Made by a program: the position numbers and the translations under genes. From Streptomyces sp. TRM49041 (GTDB taxonomy: Bacteria > Actinomycetota > Actinomycetes > Streptomycetales > Streptomycetaceae), in NCBI RefSeq assembly GCF_008271805.1, contig NZ_VSRY01000124.1, positions 1 to 63,325 of the forward strand: a DNA stretch of 63,325 nt. Reading direction: 5' to 3'. Of this stretch, positions 16,793 to 26,200 are shown in pieces (positions within the stretch are counted from its first letter, which is position 1; the number at the start of each line of letters is the position of its first letter). The notes under the pieces were generated by a model. The model worked only from the letters and a program-made list of their open reading frames with translations, did not search any database and was not told where the DNA came from.

Positions 16793-19609
16793 GTGTCCGT
16801 CTTCAACAAGCTCATGCGTGCAGGCGAAGGCAAGATCCTGCGCAAACTGCACCGCATCGCGGACCAGGTCAACTCCATCGAAGAGGACTTCGTCAACCTC
16901 TCCGACGCCGAGTTGCGGGCCCTCACCGACGAGTACAAGCAGCGGTACCAGGACGGTGAGAGCCTCGACGACCTGCTCCCGGAGGCCTTCGCCACCGTCC
17001 GTGAGGGCGCCAAGCGCGTGCTCGGCCAGCGTCACTACGACGTCCAGCTGATGGGTGGCGCCGCGCTGCACCTCGGGTATGTGGCGGAGATGAAGACCGG
17101 TGAGGGCAAGACCCTCGTCGGTACGCTCCCCGCGTATCTGAACGCGCTGTCCGGCAAGGGCGTCCACCTGATCACGGTGAACGACTACCTGGCGGAGCGC
17201 GACTCCGAGCTGATGGGCCGGGTGCACAAGTTCCTCGGCCTGTCCGTCGGCTGCATCCTCGCCAACATGTCGCCGGCGCAGCGTCGTGAGCAGTACAACT
17301 GCGACATCACGTACGGCACGAACAACGAGTTCGGCTTCGACTACCTCCGCGACAACATGGCGTGGTCCCAGGACGAGCTCGTCCAGCGCGGCCACAACTT
17401 CGCCTGTGTCGACGAGGTCGACTCGATCCTCGTCGACGAGGCCCGTACGCCGCTGATCATCTCGGGCCCGGCCGACCAGGCCACCAAGTGGTACGGCGAC
17501 TTCGCGAAGCTCGTCACGCGCCTCACCAAGGGTGAGCCGGGCAACCCGCTGAAGGGCATCGAGGAGACCGGCGACTACGAGGTCGACGAGAAGAAGCGGA
17601 CCGTCGGTATCCACGAGTCCGGTGTCGCCAAGGTCGAGGACTGGCTGGGCATCGAGAACCTCTACGAGTCGGTGAACACGCCGCTCGTCGGCTATCTGAA
17701 CAACGCCATCAAGGCGAAGGAACTGTTCAAGAAGGACAAGGACTACGTCGTCATCGACGGCGAAGTCATGATCGTCGACGAGCACACGGGTCGTATCCTC
17801 GCGGGCCGCCGCTACAACGAGGGCATGCACCAGGCGATCGAGGCGAAGGAAGGCGTCCCGATCAAGGACGAGAACCAGACGCTCGCCACGATCACCCTCC
17901 AGAACTTCTTCCGCCTCTACGACAAGCTGTCCGGTATGACCGGTACGGCGATGACCGAGGCCGCCGAGTTCCACCAGATCTACAAGCTGGGCGTCGTGCC
18001 GATCCCGACGAACCGGCCCATGGTCCGTATGGACCAGTCGGACCTGATCTACCGCACCGAGGTCGCGAAGTTCGCCGCGGTCGTCGACGACATCGCGGAG
18101 AAGCACAAGAAGGGCCAGCCGATCCTCGTCGGTACGACGTCGGTCGAGAAGTCCGAGTACCTGTCGCAGCAGCTGTCCAAGCGGGGCGTCCCGCACGAGG
18201 TGCTCAACGCGAAGAACCACGAGCGTGAGGCGTCGATCGTCGCCCAGGCCGGCCGCAAGGGCGCCGTGACGGTCGCCACGAACATGGCCGGCCGTGGTAC
18301 GGACATCAAGCTCGGCGGCAACCCCGACGACCTCGCCGAGGCGGAGCTGCGCCAGCGCGGCCTCGACCCTGTCGAGCACGTGGAGGAGTGGGCCGCGGCC
18401 CTGCCCGCCGCGCTGGAGAAGGCCGAGCTGGCCGTCAAGGCCGAGTTCGAGGAGGTCAAGGAGCTCGGCGGGCTGTACGTGCTGGGCACGGAGCGGCACG
18501 AGTCGCGGCGTATCGACAACCAGCTCCGTGGCCGTTCCGGCCGGCAGGGCGACCCGGGCGAGTCCCGCTTCTACCTGTCGCTGGGCGACGACCTGATGCG
18601 GCTGTTCAAGGCGCAGATGGTCGAGCGCGTCATGGCGATGGCGAATGTGCCGGACGACGTGCCGATCGAGAACAAGATGGTCACGCGCGCGATCGCGTCC
18701 GCCCAGTCGCAGGTCGAGCAGCAGAACTTCGAGACGCGTAAGAACGTCCTGAAGTACGACGAGGTCCTCAACCGGCAGCGCGAGGTCATCTACGGCGAGC
18801 GCCGCCGAGTCCTGAAGGGCGAGGATCTGCACGAGCAGATCCGCCACTTCATGGACGACACCATCGACGCCTACATCCAGGCCGAGACGGTCGAGGGCTT
18901 CGCCGAGGAGTGGGACCTGGAGCGGCTGTGGGGCGCCTTCAGGCAGCTCTACCCGTGCAAGGTCACTATCGAGGAGCTCGAGGAGGCGGCGGGCGACCGC
19001 GCCGGGATCACGGCGGAGTTCATCGCCGAGTCCGTGAAGGACGACATCCACGAGCAGTACGACGCCCGCGAGAAGCAGCTCGGCTCGGACATCATGCGCG
19101 AGCTGGAGAGGCGGGTCGTCCTGTCGGTGCTCGACCGCAAGTGGCGCGAGCACCTGTACGAGATGGACTATCTCCAGGAGGGCATCGGCCTGCGGGCCAT
19201 GGCGCAGAAGGACCCGTTGGTCGAGTACCAGCGCGAGGGCTTCGACATGTTCACCGCGATGATGGAGGGCATCAAGGAGGAGTCTGTCGGCTACCTGTTC
19301 AACCTGGAGGTCCAGGTCGAGCAGCAGGTCGAGGAGGTCCCGGTGGAGGCGACCGCGAAGCGGCCGTCGCTGGAGAAGGAGGAGGCCGTCCCCGCGGGCG
19401 CCGGCCGCCCCGAGATCCGCGCCAAGGGCCTGGACGCCCCACAGCGCCCGAACCGCCTGCACTTCTCGGCGCCCACCGTCGACGGTGAGGGCGGCGTCGT
19501 CGAGGGCGACTTCGACAACGCCGGCGGGGCCCGCTCCGCCTCCGGCGACGGCATGACGCGCGCGGAGCGCCGCAAGGCCCAGAAGGGCGGCCGTCGCCGC
19601 AAGAAGTAG
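16793..19609 (+). CDS. secA: Preprotein translocase ATPase SecA
   Basis: 938 residues from GTG 16793, with AAGGAG upstream. SecA drives protein export through SecYEG. Walker A is KTGEGKT at about 101-107 and the DEAD-type Walker B DEVD at 207-210. The preprotein cross-linking domain, helicase motif IV-VI ([22 protein letters not shown]) and helical scaffold/wing domains follow. The C-terminus is a basic tail ([16 protein letters not shown]) without the zinc-binding Cys motif, as usual in actinobacterial SecA1. A strong hairpin terminator follows. Confidence 0.98.
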   Translation: MSVFNKLMRAGEGKILRKLHRIADQVNSIEEDFVNLSDAELRALTDEYKQRYQDGESLDDLLPEAFATVREGAKRVLGQRHYDVQLMGGAALHLGYVAEMKTGEGKTLVGTLPAYLNALSGKGVHLITVNDYLAERDSELMGRVHKFLGLSVGCILANMSPAQRREQYNCDITYGTNNEFGFDYLRDNMAWSQDELVQRGHNFACVDEVDSILVDEARTPLIISGPADQATKWYGDFAKLVTRLTKGEPGNPLKGIEETGDYEVDEKKRTVGIHESGVAKVEDWLGIENLYESVNTPLVGYLNNAIKAKELFKKDKDYVVIDGEVMIVDEHTGRILAGRRYNEGMHQAIEAKEGVPIKDENQTLATITLQNFFRLYDKLSGMTGTAMTEAAEFHQIYKLGVVPIPTNRPMVRMDQSDLIYRTEVAKFAAVVDDIAEKHKKGQPILVGTTSVEKSEYLSQQLSKRGVPHEVLNAKNHEREASIVAQAGRKGAVTVATNMAGRGTDIKLGGNPDDLAEAELRQRGLDPVEHVEEWAAALPAALEKAELAVKAEFEEVKELGGLYVLGTERHESRRIDNQLRGRSGRQGDPGESRFYLSLGDDLMRLFKAQMVERVMAMANVPDDVPIENKMVTRAIASAQSQVEQQNFETRKNVLKYDEVLNRQREVIYGERRRVLKGEDLHEQIRHFMDDTIDAYIQAETVEGFAEEWDLERLWGAFRQLYPCKVTIEELEEAAGDRAGITAEFIAESVKDDIHEQYDAREKQLGSDIMRELERRVVLSVLDRKWREHLYEMDYLQEGIGLRAMAQKDPLVEYQREGFDMFTAMMEGIKEESVGYLFNLEVQVEQQVEEVPVEATAKRPSLEKEEAVPAGAGRPEIRAKGLDAPQRPNRLHFSAPTVDGEGGVVEGDFDNAGGARSASGDGMTRAERRKAQKGGRRRKK

Positions 19610-19643
19610 CCGCCCGGCTCGCCTGCGGGCGAGCGGCGGAGTG

Positions 19644-19682
19644 ACGGGGCCGGTACGCGCGCGATGCGCGTACCGGCCCCGT
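19644..19682 (+). terminator. secA terminator hairpin
   Basis: A perfect 17-bp stem (19644-19660 with 19666-19682) around the loop GCGAT, 35 bases after the secA stop. The gene beyond is on the other strand, so it can act bidirectionally. Between it and the next coding region (19683-19937) I see only a short GC-rich tandem repeat. Confidence 0.85.
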
Positions 19683-19780
19683 GGCATGTGTGCGGGCGGC
19701 TGTCGGCGGACGCGCTGAGGGGTGCGTCCGGCCGCGTGCGCGTTCTCTGTGCGGCTGCGGTGGTCTTGCTGCCCCGCCCG

Positions 19781-19814
19781 CCCGCGAGGGCCCGCGAGGG
19801 CCCGCGAGGGCCCG
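19781..19814. repeat. 10-bp tandem repeat, 3.4 copies
   Basis: Three exact copies of CCCGCGAGGG at 19781-19810, followed by a partial CCCG, in the noncoding space between secA and the Rv3235-family gene. Confidence 0.8.
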
Positions 19815-19937
19815 TGCGGGGCGCTGCGCTGTACGGCGGCGTTGCCCGTTCGCTGCCCGCACGCGGAGAGGGGTGCCGCCACCGGAGCGGCTCCAGGGGC
19901 GGTAGGCGTCACCCGTCGGCGCCGTCGGCGCCGTCGG

Positions 19938-20768
19938 CTACGCGGGGGCGGGGTGTGGGTGCGGCTCCGGGCCCAGGTCCACGGCCGCGCAGCGCCACCG
20001 GCGGTCGGGGCCGAGTTCCAGGCGGAACGCCATGGCACGGACCCGTTCGCCGGCCGCGATACCGGCGTACGCCTCGACGACGCCCGGGCGTAGGGGGGTG
20101 CCCTTGCAGTGGCGGAGGACCGGGCGGGTGTGGCGGGTGCCGGTTGGGCGCAGGGGGTTCGCTGGCGCCAGGCGGATGAGTTGCTCGTACGCCTCGCCGA
20201 CGGTCTGGCCCAGCATCCAGTGCACGGGCCGCTCCCCGGTCAGCACGGCGAGCAGCCGCTCGGCGAACAGGACGTGCGGGGGCGGGACGCGGCCGCTGCG
20301 GCCGGGCGTGCCGTGCGCCGCGCCGACGGGTGGGTGTGGCGGCCGTGGCCGTACGGTGCCCGGGCGGGGCTCGCCGGGCGGCCGGGTGTTGCCGGGCCTG
20401 GCGCCGCCGCCCGGGCGGCGTGTGTCGCGTCGGCCTCCGGGCCGGCTCGCCGCGCGGGCCGCGTGGGTGGCGGTTGTGGGCGGGAGCGGCCGCTGGTGTC
20501 CGGGCGCAGGCCCAGGACCAGGACCAGGACCAGGACCAGGCCCGGGGCCGGGCTCCGGTGCGGGCTCGGGCGCCGCAGCGGGGCGTGCGGCGGGGTCGGC
20601 GGGGGCCGGGGGCCGCCGGCCGCCCGTCGTGCGCGTCGGCTCGGCGTACTCGGTGCGGACGGCGGCGGGGGACGTTCTCGGGGTCTCCGCCGCCCGGGCG
20701 GCTGTGGCCGAAGTGGTGGACGGCTGCGCGGGCGCCGGCACAGGCGTGGGCGCGGGCGTGGTCGTCAT
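19938..20768 (-). CDS. Rv3235 family protein
   Basis: 276 residues from ATG 20768. Residues 1-165 are low-complexity, rich in Pro, Ala, Gly and Arg, with a run of PG dipeptides at about 72-88. The conserved Rv3235-family domain occupies the C-terminal third: FAERLLAVLTGERPVHWMLGQTVGEAYEQLIRLAP and RVRAMAFRLELGPDRRWRCAAVDLG. The family is actinobacterial and usually encoded next to secA; its function is unknown. It converges on secA. The disordered half is likely to vary between strains. Confidence 0.82.
   Translation of the reverse strand: MTTTPAPTPVPAPAQPSTTSATAARAAETPRTSPAAVRTEYAEPTRTTGGRRPPAPADPAARPAAAPEPAPEPGPGPGPGPGPGPGPAPGHQRPLPPTTATHAARAASRPGGRRDTRRPGGGARPGNTRPPGEPRPGTVRPRPPHPPVGAAHGTPGRSGRVPPPHVLFAERLLAVLTGERPVHWMLGQTVGEAYEQLIRLAPANPLRPTGTRHTRPVLRHCKGTPLRPGVVEAYAGIAAGERVRAMAFRLELGPDRRWRCAAVDLGPEPHPHPAPA
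20512..20540. repeat. CCAGGA hexanucleotide repeat in the Rv3235-family gene
   Basis: About 4.8 tandem copies of CCAGGA encode, on the minus strand, part of the alternating Pro-Gly run in the disordered region. In-frame expansion or contraction would only change the length of the linker. Confidence 0.8.
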
Positions 20769-21043
20769 CGTCGTGGTCCTTCCGTCGACCCCGGACTACC
20801 GGGAGGTAACTTCGCGGTGGCCAACTTCTACGGGGGCCGCGAGCGGGCCGCAACATGGCGACCGGGCCGTGCCGAAGCCCTGGTGGGATCACCTATCCGG
20901 GTGGCGCGGCACCCTTCCCGCGTGGGCGGGGACGGGAGCGGACAGGCCGCGGCCTGGACCCGCAACCGGGCGGACACCGGCCCCCGATGGGGTACCGGCG
21001 CACGTATCCTGAGGGTGTCTCCCGACTACGAAAGCGGCCTGTC

Positions 21044-21550
21044 ATGCGCGTGTACGTTCCCCTGACCCTCCCCGGTCTCGCACAGGCGCACAGGACGGGC
21101 ACCATCGGCACCGGCCCGCTGACCGCGTACGCCGTCACGCCCGGGCTGCGCGAGTGGTACGTCTCCGACGACATCGAGGAGCTGGAGTACGCCGCGCTCA
21201 GCCGGGCCGCGGCGGCCTCCCTGCGCCTGCTCGCCGCCGACCCGGACGCCGCGCGCCGCCGCGTGGTCGTCGCCGTGGACGTCCCGGACGGCGACGCGAC
21301 CGCCGACCCCGACCGGGGCCTCGACCCCTCCTCCGTGGGCGAGGTACGGGTCGCCGGGCCCGTACCACTGGCCAAGGCGGCCGCCGTGCACGCCGACGCC
21401 GACGACGCCGAGCCCGACGTCACCGCGGCGGCCGACGTGCTGGGCGCCGCGGACATGGGCGACGACGACGCGCAGTTCGTCGTGGACGGCGCCGAGGACC
21501 ACGAGCTGCTCTGGTACGGCGTGCAGGAGGTCCCCGGCCTGATCGGCTGA
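21044..21550 (+). CDS. DUF6912 family protein
   Basis: 168 residues from ATG 21044 (MRVYVPLTLPGLAQAHRTG). It matches the actinobacterial DUF6912 family: conserved N-terminal strand, AYAVTPGLREWYVSDDIEELEYAALSRAAAASLRLL, and the C-terminal HELLWYGVQEVPGLI. Acidic and soluble, with no signal or membrane segment. Function unknown. The HAD hydrolase gene follows after 35 bases and may be co-transcribed. Upstream, 275 bases separate it from the divergent Rv3235-family start, and I see no strong promoter motif there. Confidence 0.85.
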   Translation: MRVYVPLTLPGLAQAHRTGTIGTGPLTAYAVTPGLREWYVSDDIEELEYAALSRAAAASLRLLAADPDAARRRVVVAVDVPDGDATADPDRGLDPSSVGEVRVAGPVPLAKAAAVHADADDAEPDVTAAADVLGAADMGDDDAQFVVDGAEDHELLWYGVQEVPGLIG

Positions 21551-21585
21551 GGTCTGTTGTCGGACCCTGCCGGTACGGTCTTGGT

Positions 21586-22248
21586 ATGGGGAAGCACCGA
21601 ACGCATCTGGTCTGGGACTGGAACGGGACACTGCTCGACGACATCGGCGCCGTCATCGAGGCGACCAACGCCGCCTTCGAGGAGATAGGTCTGGAGCCGA
21701 TCACGCTGGCCCGGTACCGGGAGCTGTACTGCGTGCCCGTCCCGCTGTTCTACGAGCGGCTGCTGGGCCGTCTCCCCACGGAGGAGGAGTGGGCCGTCAT
21801 GGACGGTGCGTTCCACCGGCACTACTGGGCGCGTGCCGACGCCTGCGGGCTGTCCGACGGGGCGGCGGAGCTGCTCGCCGCCGCGCGGGAGCTGGGCCGG
21901 ACGCAGTCGCTGCTCTCGCTGGCGCCGCACGAGCGCCTGCTGCCGCTGGTGCGGCGACACGGCATCGAGGAGTGGTTCGTCCGCGTCGACGGGCGCCTGG
22001 ACCGGTCCACCTCCGGCAAGGCCCAGCACATGGTGCGGCACCTGCTGGCCCTGGACGGGGTCGCACCCGAGCGGGTCGTCGTCATCGGGGACGCCGCCGA
22101 CGACGCGGTCGCGGCCGCGCATGTCGGCGCGAAGGCGGTCCTCTACACGGGCGGCTCCCACAGCCGCGCCAGCCTGGAATCGGTGGGTGTGCCCGTCGTC
22201 GACACCCTGGCGGAGGCCGTCCAGGTCGCCGATGACCTGATCACCTGA
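21586..22248 (+). CDS. HAD family hydrolase
   Basis: 220 residues from ATG 21586. HAD motif I is DWNGTLLDD (nucleophile Asp11 in VWDWNGT), motif II the Ser in SLLSLAPHE, motif III Lys in TSGKAQH, and motif IV VVVIGDAADD. The helical cap lies between motifs I and II. This is the phosphoglycolate-phosphatase-like branch, so a small phosphoester is the likely substrate, but specificity is unknown. It converges on the DJ-1/PfpI gene with 30 bases between stops. Confidence 0.92.
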   Translation: MGKHRTHLVWDWNGTLLDDIGAVIEATNAAFEEIGLEPITLARYRELYCVPVPLFYERLLGRLPTEEEWAVMDGAFHRHYWARADACGLSDGAAELLAAARELGRTQSLLSLAPHERLLPLVRRHGIEEWFVRVDGRLDRSTSGKAQHMVRHLLALDGVAPERVVVIGDAADDAVAAAHVGAKAVLYTGGSHSRASLESVGVPVVDTLAEAVQVADDLIT

Positions 22249-22278
22249 GCGGCTCCGGCCGTGGCCCCCGCCGTCGGC

Positions 22279-22845
22279 TCAGCTCACAGGTGCCCGCTCC
22301 CGCAGCACACGCAGGAACTCCCGCATCCACGCCGGGTTGTCCGGCCAGCCGCGAGACGAGACCAGGAGCCCGTCCGTCACCACCTCCGCGTCCTGGAAGG
22401 TCGCGCCCGCCGCCTGCATGTCCGGTTCCAGCGCCGGGTGCGCCGTGACCCGTCGGCCCTCCAGGGCGCCCAGGACGGCCGTCAGCAGCGGGCCGTGGCA
22501 GGTCTGGGCGACCGGCTTGTCCGAGTCGAAGAAGGACTTGACGATCTTGCGAAGCTCGGGGTCGTTGCGGAGGTACTCGGGCGCCCGGCCGCCCGGGATC
22601 ACCACCGCCGCGTACCGGCTCGGCTCGACCTCCGAGAAGGCCAGGTCGGCCGTGAGCGCGTAGCCGGGCTTCTCGGTGTACGTGTCGTGGCCCGGCTCTA
22701 CGTCGTGGACGACGAGACGGAGCCGCTTGCGCGCCGGCGCGGCGACGTGCACCTCGTACCCCTCCTCGCGCAGCCGCTGGTACGGGTAGAGGACCTCGAG
22801 GGCCTCCGCCGCGTCGCCGGTGACGATCAGGATTCTCGCTGCCAT
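22279..22845 (-). CDS. DJ-1/PfpI family protein
   Basis: 188 residues. The nucleophile elbow TCHGPLL holds Cys116-His117, and the conserved acid region is VVIPGGRAPEYLRND, so the active-site layout of DJ-1/PfpI proteins is complete. Family members are proteases, deglycases or stress chaperones; the exact activity cannot be assigned. It reads away from the glutamate dehydrogenase gene, with 384 bases between the two starts. Confidence 0.9.
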   Translation of the reverse strand: MAARILIVTGDAAEALEVLYPYQRLREEGYEVHVAAPARKRLRLVVHDVEPGHDTYTEKPGYALTADLAFSEVEPSRYAAVVIPGGRAPEYLRNDPELRKIVKSFFDSDKPVAQTCHGPLLTAVLGALEGRRVTAHPALEPDMQAAGATFQDAEVVTDGLLVSSRGWPDNPAWMREFLRVLRERAPVS

Positions 22846-22937
22846 TGGCCTTTCCTCCGGGAGAGAGGGCTCAGAGCGCGCCTGTCGCTGTCCAGACTGT
22901 CAAACTTCGGGCTCGTCTTTTGTACACATACAGCCCA

Positions 22938-22967
22938 TGACGGCCGAGGGGTGGAGGGCGATAGCCT
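22938..22967 (+). promoter_or_regulatory. Candidate promoter upstream of glutamate dehydrogenase
   Basis: TGACGG (22938-22943) and TAGCCT (22962-22967) with an 18-base spacer resemble a vegetative sigma promoter. A transcript would start near 22974, exactly where a structured RNA candidate begins, giving a leader of about 255 bases before the dehydrogenase start. Confidence 0.45.
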
Positions 22968-22975
22968 AGACCCGT

Positions 22976-23059
22976 GATCAGCGCTATACGCCGCGGGGGC
23001 AGCGGAGCCCCCGGCCAGCGCCCGGTGTGCCACCGTGCCCGGGCGGGCGCTGATCTTTT
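22976..23059 (+). ncRNA. Candidate structured leader or small RNA (three-way junction)
   Basis: A 9-bp closing stem, GATCAGCGC (22976-22984) with GCGCTGATC (23047-23055), encloses a 7-bp stem (22994-23000 with 23007-23013) and another 7-bp stem (23019-23025 with 23039-23045). TTTTC follows the closing stem directly, as at an intrinsic terminator. It sits between a plausible promoter and the dehydrogenase gene, 175 bases before its start. It matches no RNA family I recognise. It could be an attenuator or a short independent RNA; the remaining 170 bases to the gene show nothing clear. Confidence 0.4.
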
Positions 23060-23229
23060 CTGCCCGGTTCCCCAGCCGCGTACGGCTTCTTCGCCGAGAA
23101 TGGCCGAGAACGGTCCGGGCGTCTCACATCACGGCACGACGTCCCCCTTGAGCGGATACCCCGCTCCCGGGCGTCGTGTCACACCCTTCACCTACGTCAC
23201 GCAACGGCGCGCGACAGGAGCCAGAGGAC

Positions 23230-26200
23230 ATGCAGACCAAGCTGGACGAAGCCAAGGCCGAGCTGCTCGAACGGGCCGCCCGGGTAGCTGAGAACGAGAG
23301 CGGGGACCGGCCCGACCCGGACACCCTGATCGAGTACCTCCAGCGCTACTACCTGCACACCGCTCCCGAGGACCTCAAGGACCGCGATCCGGTCGACATC
23401 TTCGGCGCGGCCCTGTCGCACTACCGGCTGGCGGAGAACCGCCCGCAGGGCACGGCCAGCGTCCGGGTGCACACGCCGACCGTCGAGGAGAACGGCTGGA
23501 CGTGCAGCCACTCCGTCGTCGAGGTGGTCACCGACGACATGCCGTTCCTGGTGGACTCCGTCACCAACGAGCTGTCCCGGCAGAACCGCGGCATCCACCT
23601 CGTCATCCACCCGCAGGTCGTCGTCCGCCGTGATGTGACCGGCAGGCTCATCGAGATCATCCCCTCCGGCCCCGGCTCGGTCTCCGGCGGCGGCAGGCCG
23701 CACGACGCGCTCGTCGAGTCGTGGATCCACGTCGAGATCGACCGCGAGACCGACCGCGCCGACCTCAAGCAGATCACCGCCGATCTGCTGCGCGTCCTGT
23801 CCGACGTCCGCGAGGCCGTCGAGGACTGGGAGAAGATGCGCGACGCGGCCCTCCGCCTCGCCGAGGACCTGCCCGACGAGCCCACCGCCGACGACCTGCG
23901 TCCCAGCGAGGTCGAGGAGGCCCGCGAGCTGCTGCGCTGGCTCGCCGACGACCACTTCACCTTCCTCGGCTACCGCGAGTACAACCTCGTCGACGGCGAC
24001 GCTCTCGCCGCCGTCCCCGGCACCGGCCTCGGTGTGCTCCGCTCCGACCCGCACCACAGCGGCGACGACGCGCACGGCCACCCCGTCTCGCCGTCCTTCA
24101 ACCGGCTCCCCGCCGACGCCCGCGCCAAGGCCCGTGAGCACAACCTGCTCATCCTCACCAAGGCCAACAGCCGCGCCACCGTCCACCGGCCGTCCTACCT
24201 GGACTACATCGGCGTCAAGAAGTTCGACGCCGCCGGCAATGTGGTCGGTGAGCGGCGGTTCCTCGGGCTGTTCTCGTCCGCCGCCTACACCGAGTCCGTC
24301 CGGCGCGTGCCCGTCATCCGCCGCAAGGTCGCCGAGGTCCTCGACGCCGCCGGCTTCTCGCCCAACAGCCACGACGGCCGCGACCTGCTGCAGATCCTGG
24401 AGACGTACCCGCGCGACGAGCTGTTCCAGACGCCCGTCGACCAGCTGCTCTCCATCGTCACCAGCGTCCTGTACCTCCAGGAACGCCGCCGGCTCCGCCT
24501 CTACCTGCGCCAGGACGAGTACGGGCGCTACTACTCCGCGCTCGTCTACCTGCCGCGCGACCGGTTCAACACCACCGTCCGCGAGCGGCTGACCGACATC
24601 CTCAAGGAGGAGCTCGGCGGCACCAGCGTCGACTTCACCGCCTGGAACACCGAGTCGGTCCTCTCCCGCCTCCACTTCGTCGTCCGCGTCCCGCAGGGCA
24701 CCACCCTCACCCCGCTCACCGACGCCGACGTCGACCGCGTCGAGGCCCGGCTCGCCGAGGCCGCCCGGTCCTGGGTCGACGGCTTCGCCGAGGCGCTCAA
24801 CGCCGAGACCGGCGAGGAACGCGCCGCCGAGCTGATGCGCCGTTACGGCAACGCCTTCCCCGAGGGCTACAAGGCCGACCACCCGCCGCGCTCCGCCGTC
24901 GCCGACGTCGTCCAGCTGGAGCAGCTCACCAAGGGCGGCGAGGACTTCGCGCTCTCCCTGTACGAGCCGGTCGGCGCCGCCCCCGGCGAGCGCCGGTTCA
25001 AGATCTACAAGTCGGGCGCCCAGGTCTCCCTGTCCGCCGTGCTGCCCGTGCTGAACCGGCTCGGCGTCGAGGTCGTCGACGAGCGGCCGTACGAGCTGCG
25101 CTGCGCCGACCGCACCCACGCCTGGATCTACGACTTCGGCCTGCGCATGCCCACCGCCACCGGCGGCGGCGACTACCTCGGCGACGACGCCCGCGAGCGC
25201 TTCCAGGAGGCATTCGCCGCCTCCTGGACCGGCCAGGCCGAGAACGACGGCTTCAACGCCCTCGTCCTCAGCGCCGGGCTGGGCTGGCGGCAGGCGATGG
25301 TGCTGCGCGCCTACGCCAAGTACCTGCGCCAGGCCGGTTCGACGTTCAGCCAGGACTACATGGAGGACACCCTCCGAAACAACGTCCACACCACCCGGCT
25401 GCTCGTCTCCCTCTTCGAGGCGCGTATGTCGCCGGAGCGCCAGCGGGCCGGCACCGAGCTGACCGACGGGCTCCTGGAGGAGCTCGACGGCGCGCTCGAC
25501 CAGGTCGCCTCGCTCGACGAGGACCGCATCCTGCGCTCCTTCCTCACCGTCATCAAGGCGACCCTGCGCACCAACTTCTTCCAGAAGGACGCGGAGGGCC
25601 GGCCGCACGCCTATGTGTCGATGAAGTTCGACCCGCAGGCCATCCCCGACCTGCCGGCGCCGCGTCCCGCGTTCGAGATCTGGGTGTACTCGCCGCGGGT
25701 CGAGGGCGTCCACCTGCGGTTCGGCAAGGTCGCGCGCGGTGGTCTGCGCTGGTCCGACCGGCGTGAGGACTTCCGTACGGAGATCCTCGGCCTGGTCAAG
25801 GCGCAGATGGTGAAGAACACCGTCATCGTCCCGGTCGGCGCCAAGGGCGGCTTCGTCGCCAAGCACCTGCCCGACCCGTCCGTCGACCGTGACGCGTGGC
25901 TCGCCGAGGGCGTCGCCTGCTACCGCACGTTCATCTCCGCGCTCCTCGACATCACCGACAACCTGGTCGCGGGCGAGGTCGTGCCGCCCGCCGGCGTCGT
26001 CCGCCACGACGAGGACGACACCTACCTCGTCGTCGCCGCCGACAAGGGCACCGCGACGTTCTCCGACATCGCCAACGAGGTCGCCGTCGGGTACGGCTTC
26101 TGGCTCGGCGACGCCTTCGCTTCCGGCGGCTCCGCCGGATACGACCACAAGGGCATGGGCATCACCGCGCGCGGCGCCTGGGAGTCCGTCAAGCGGCACT

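Noticed and set aside
22974..23291. GTG-initiated frame of 105 codons before the glutamate dehydrogenase
   Set aside because: It would overlap the dehydrogenase start and covers the hairpin-rich leader; the product is Pro/Arg/Gly-rich without homology I recognise.
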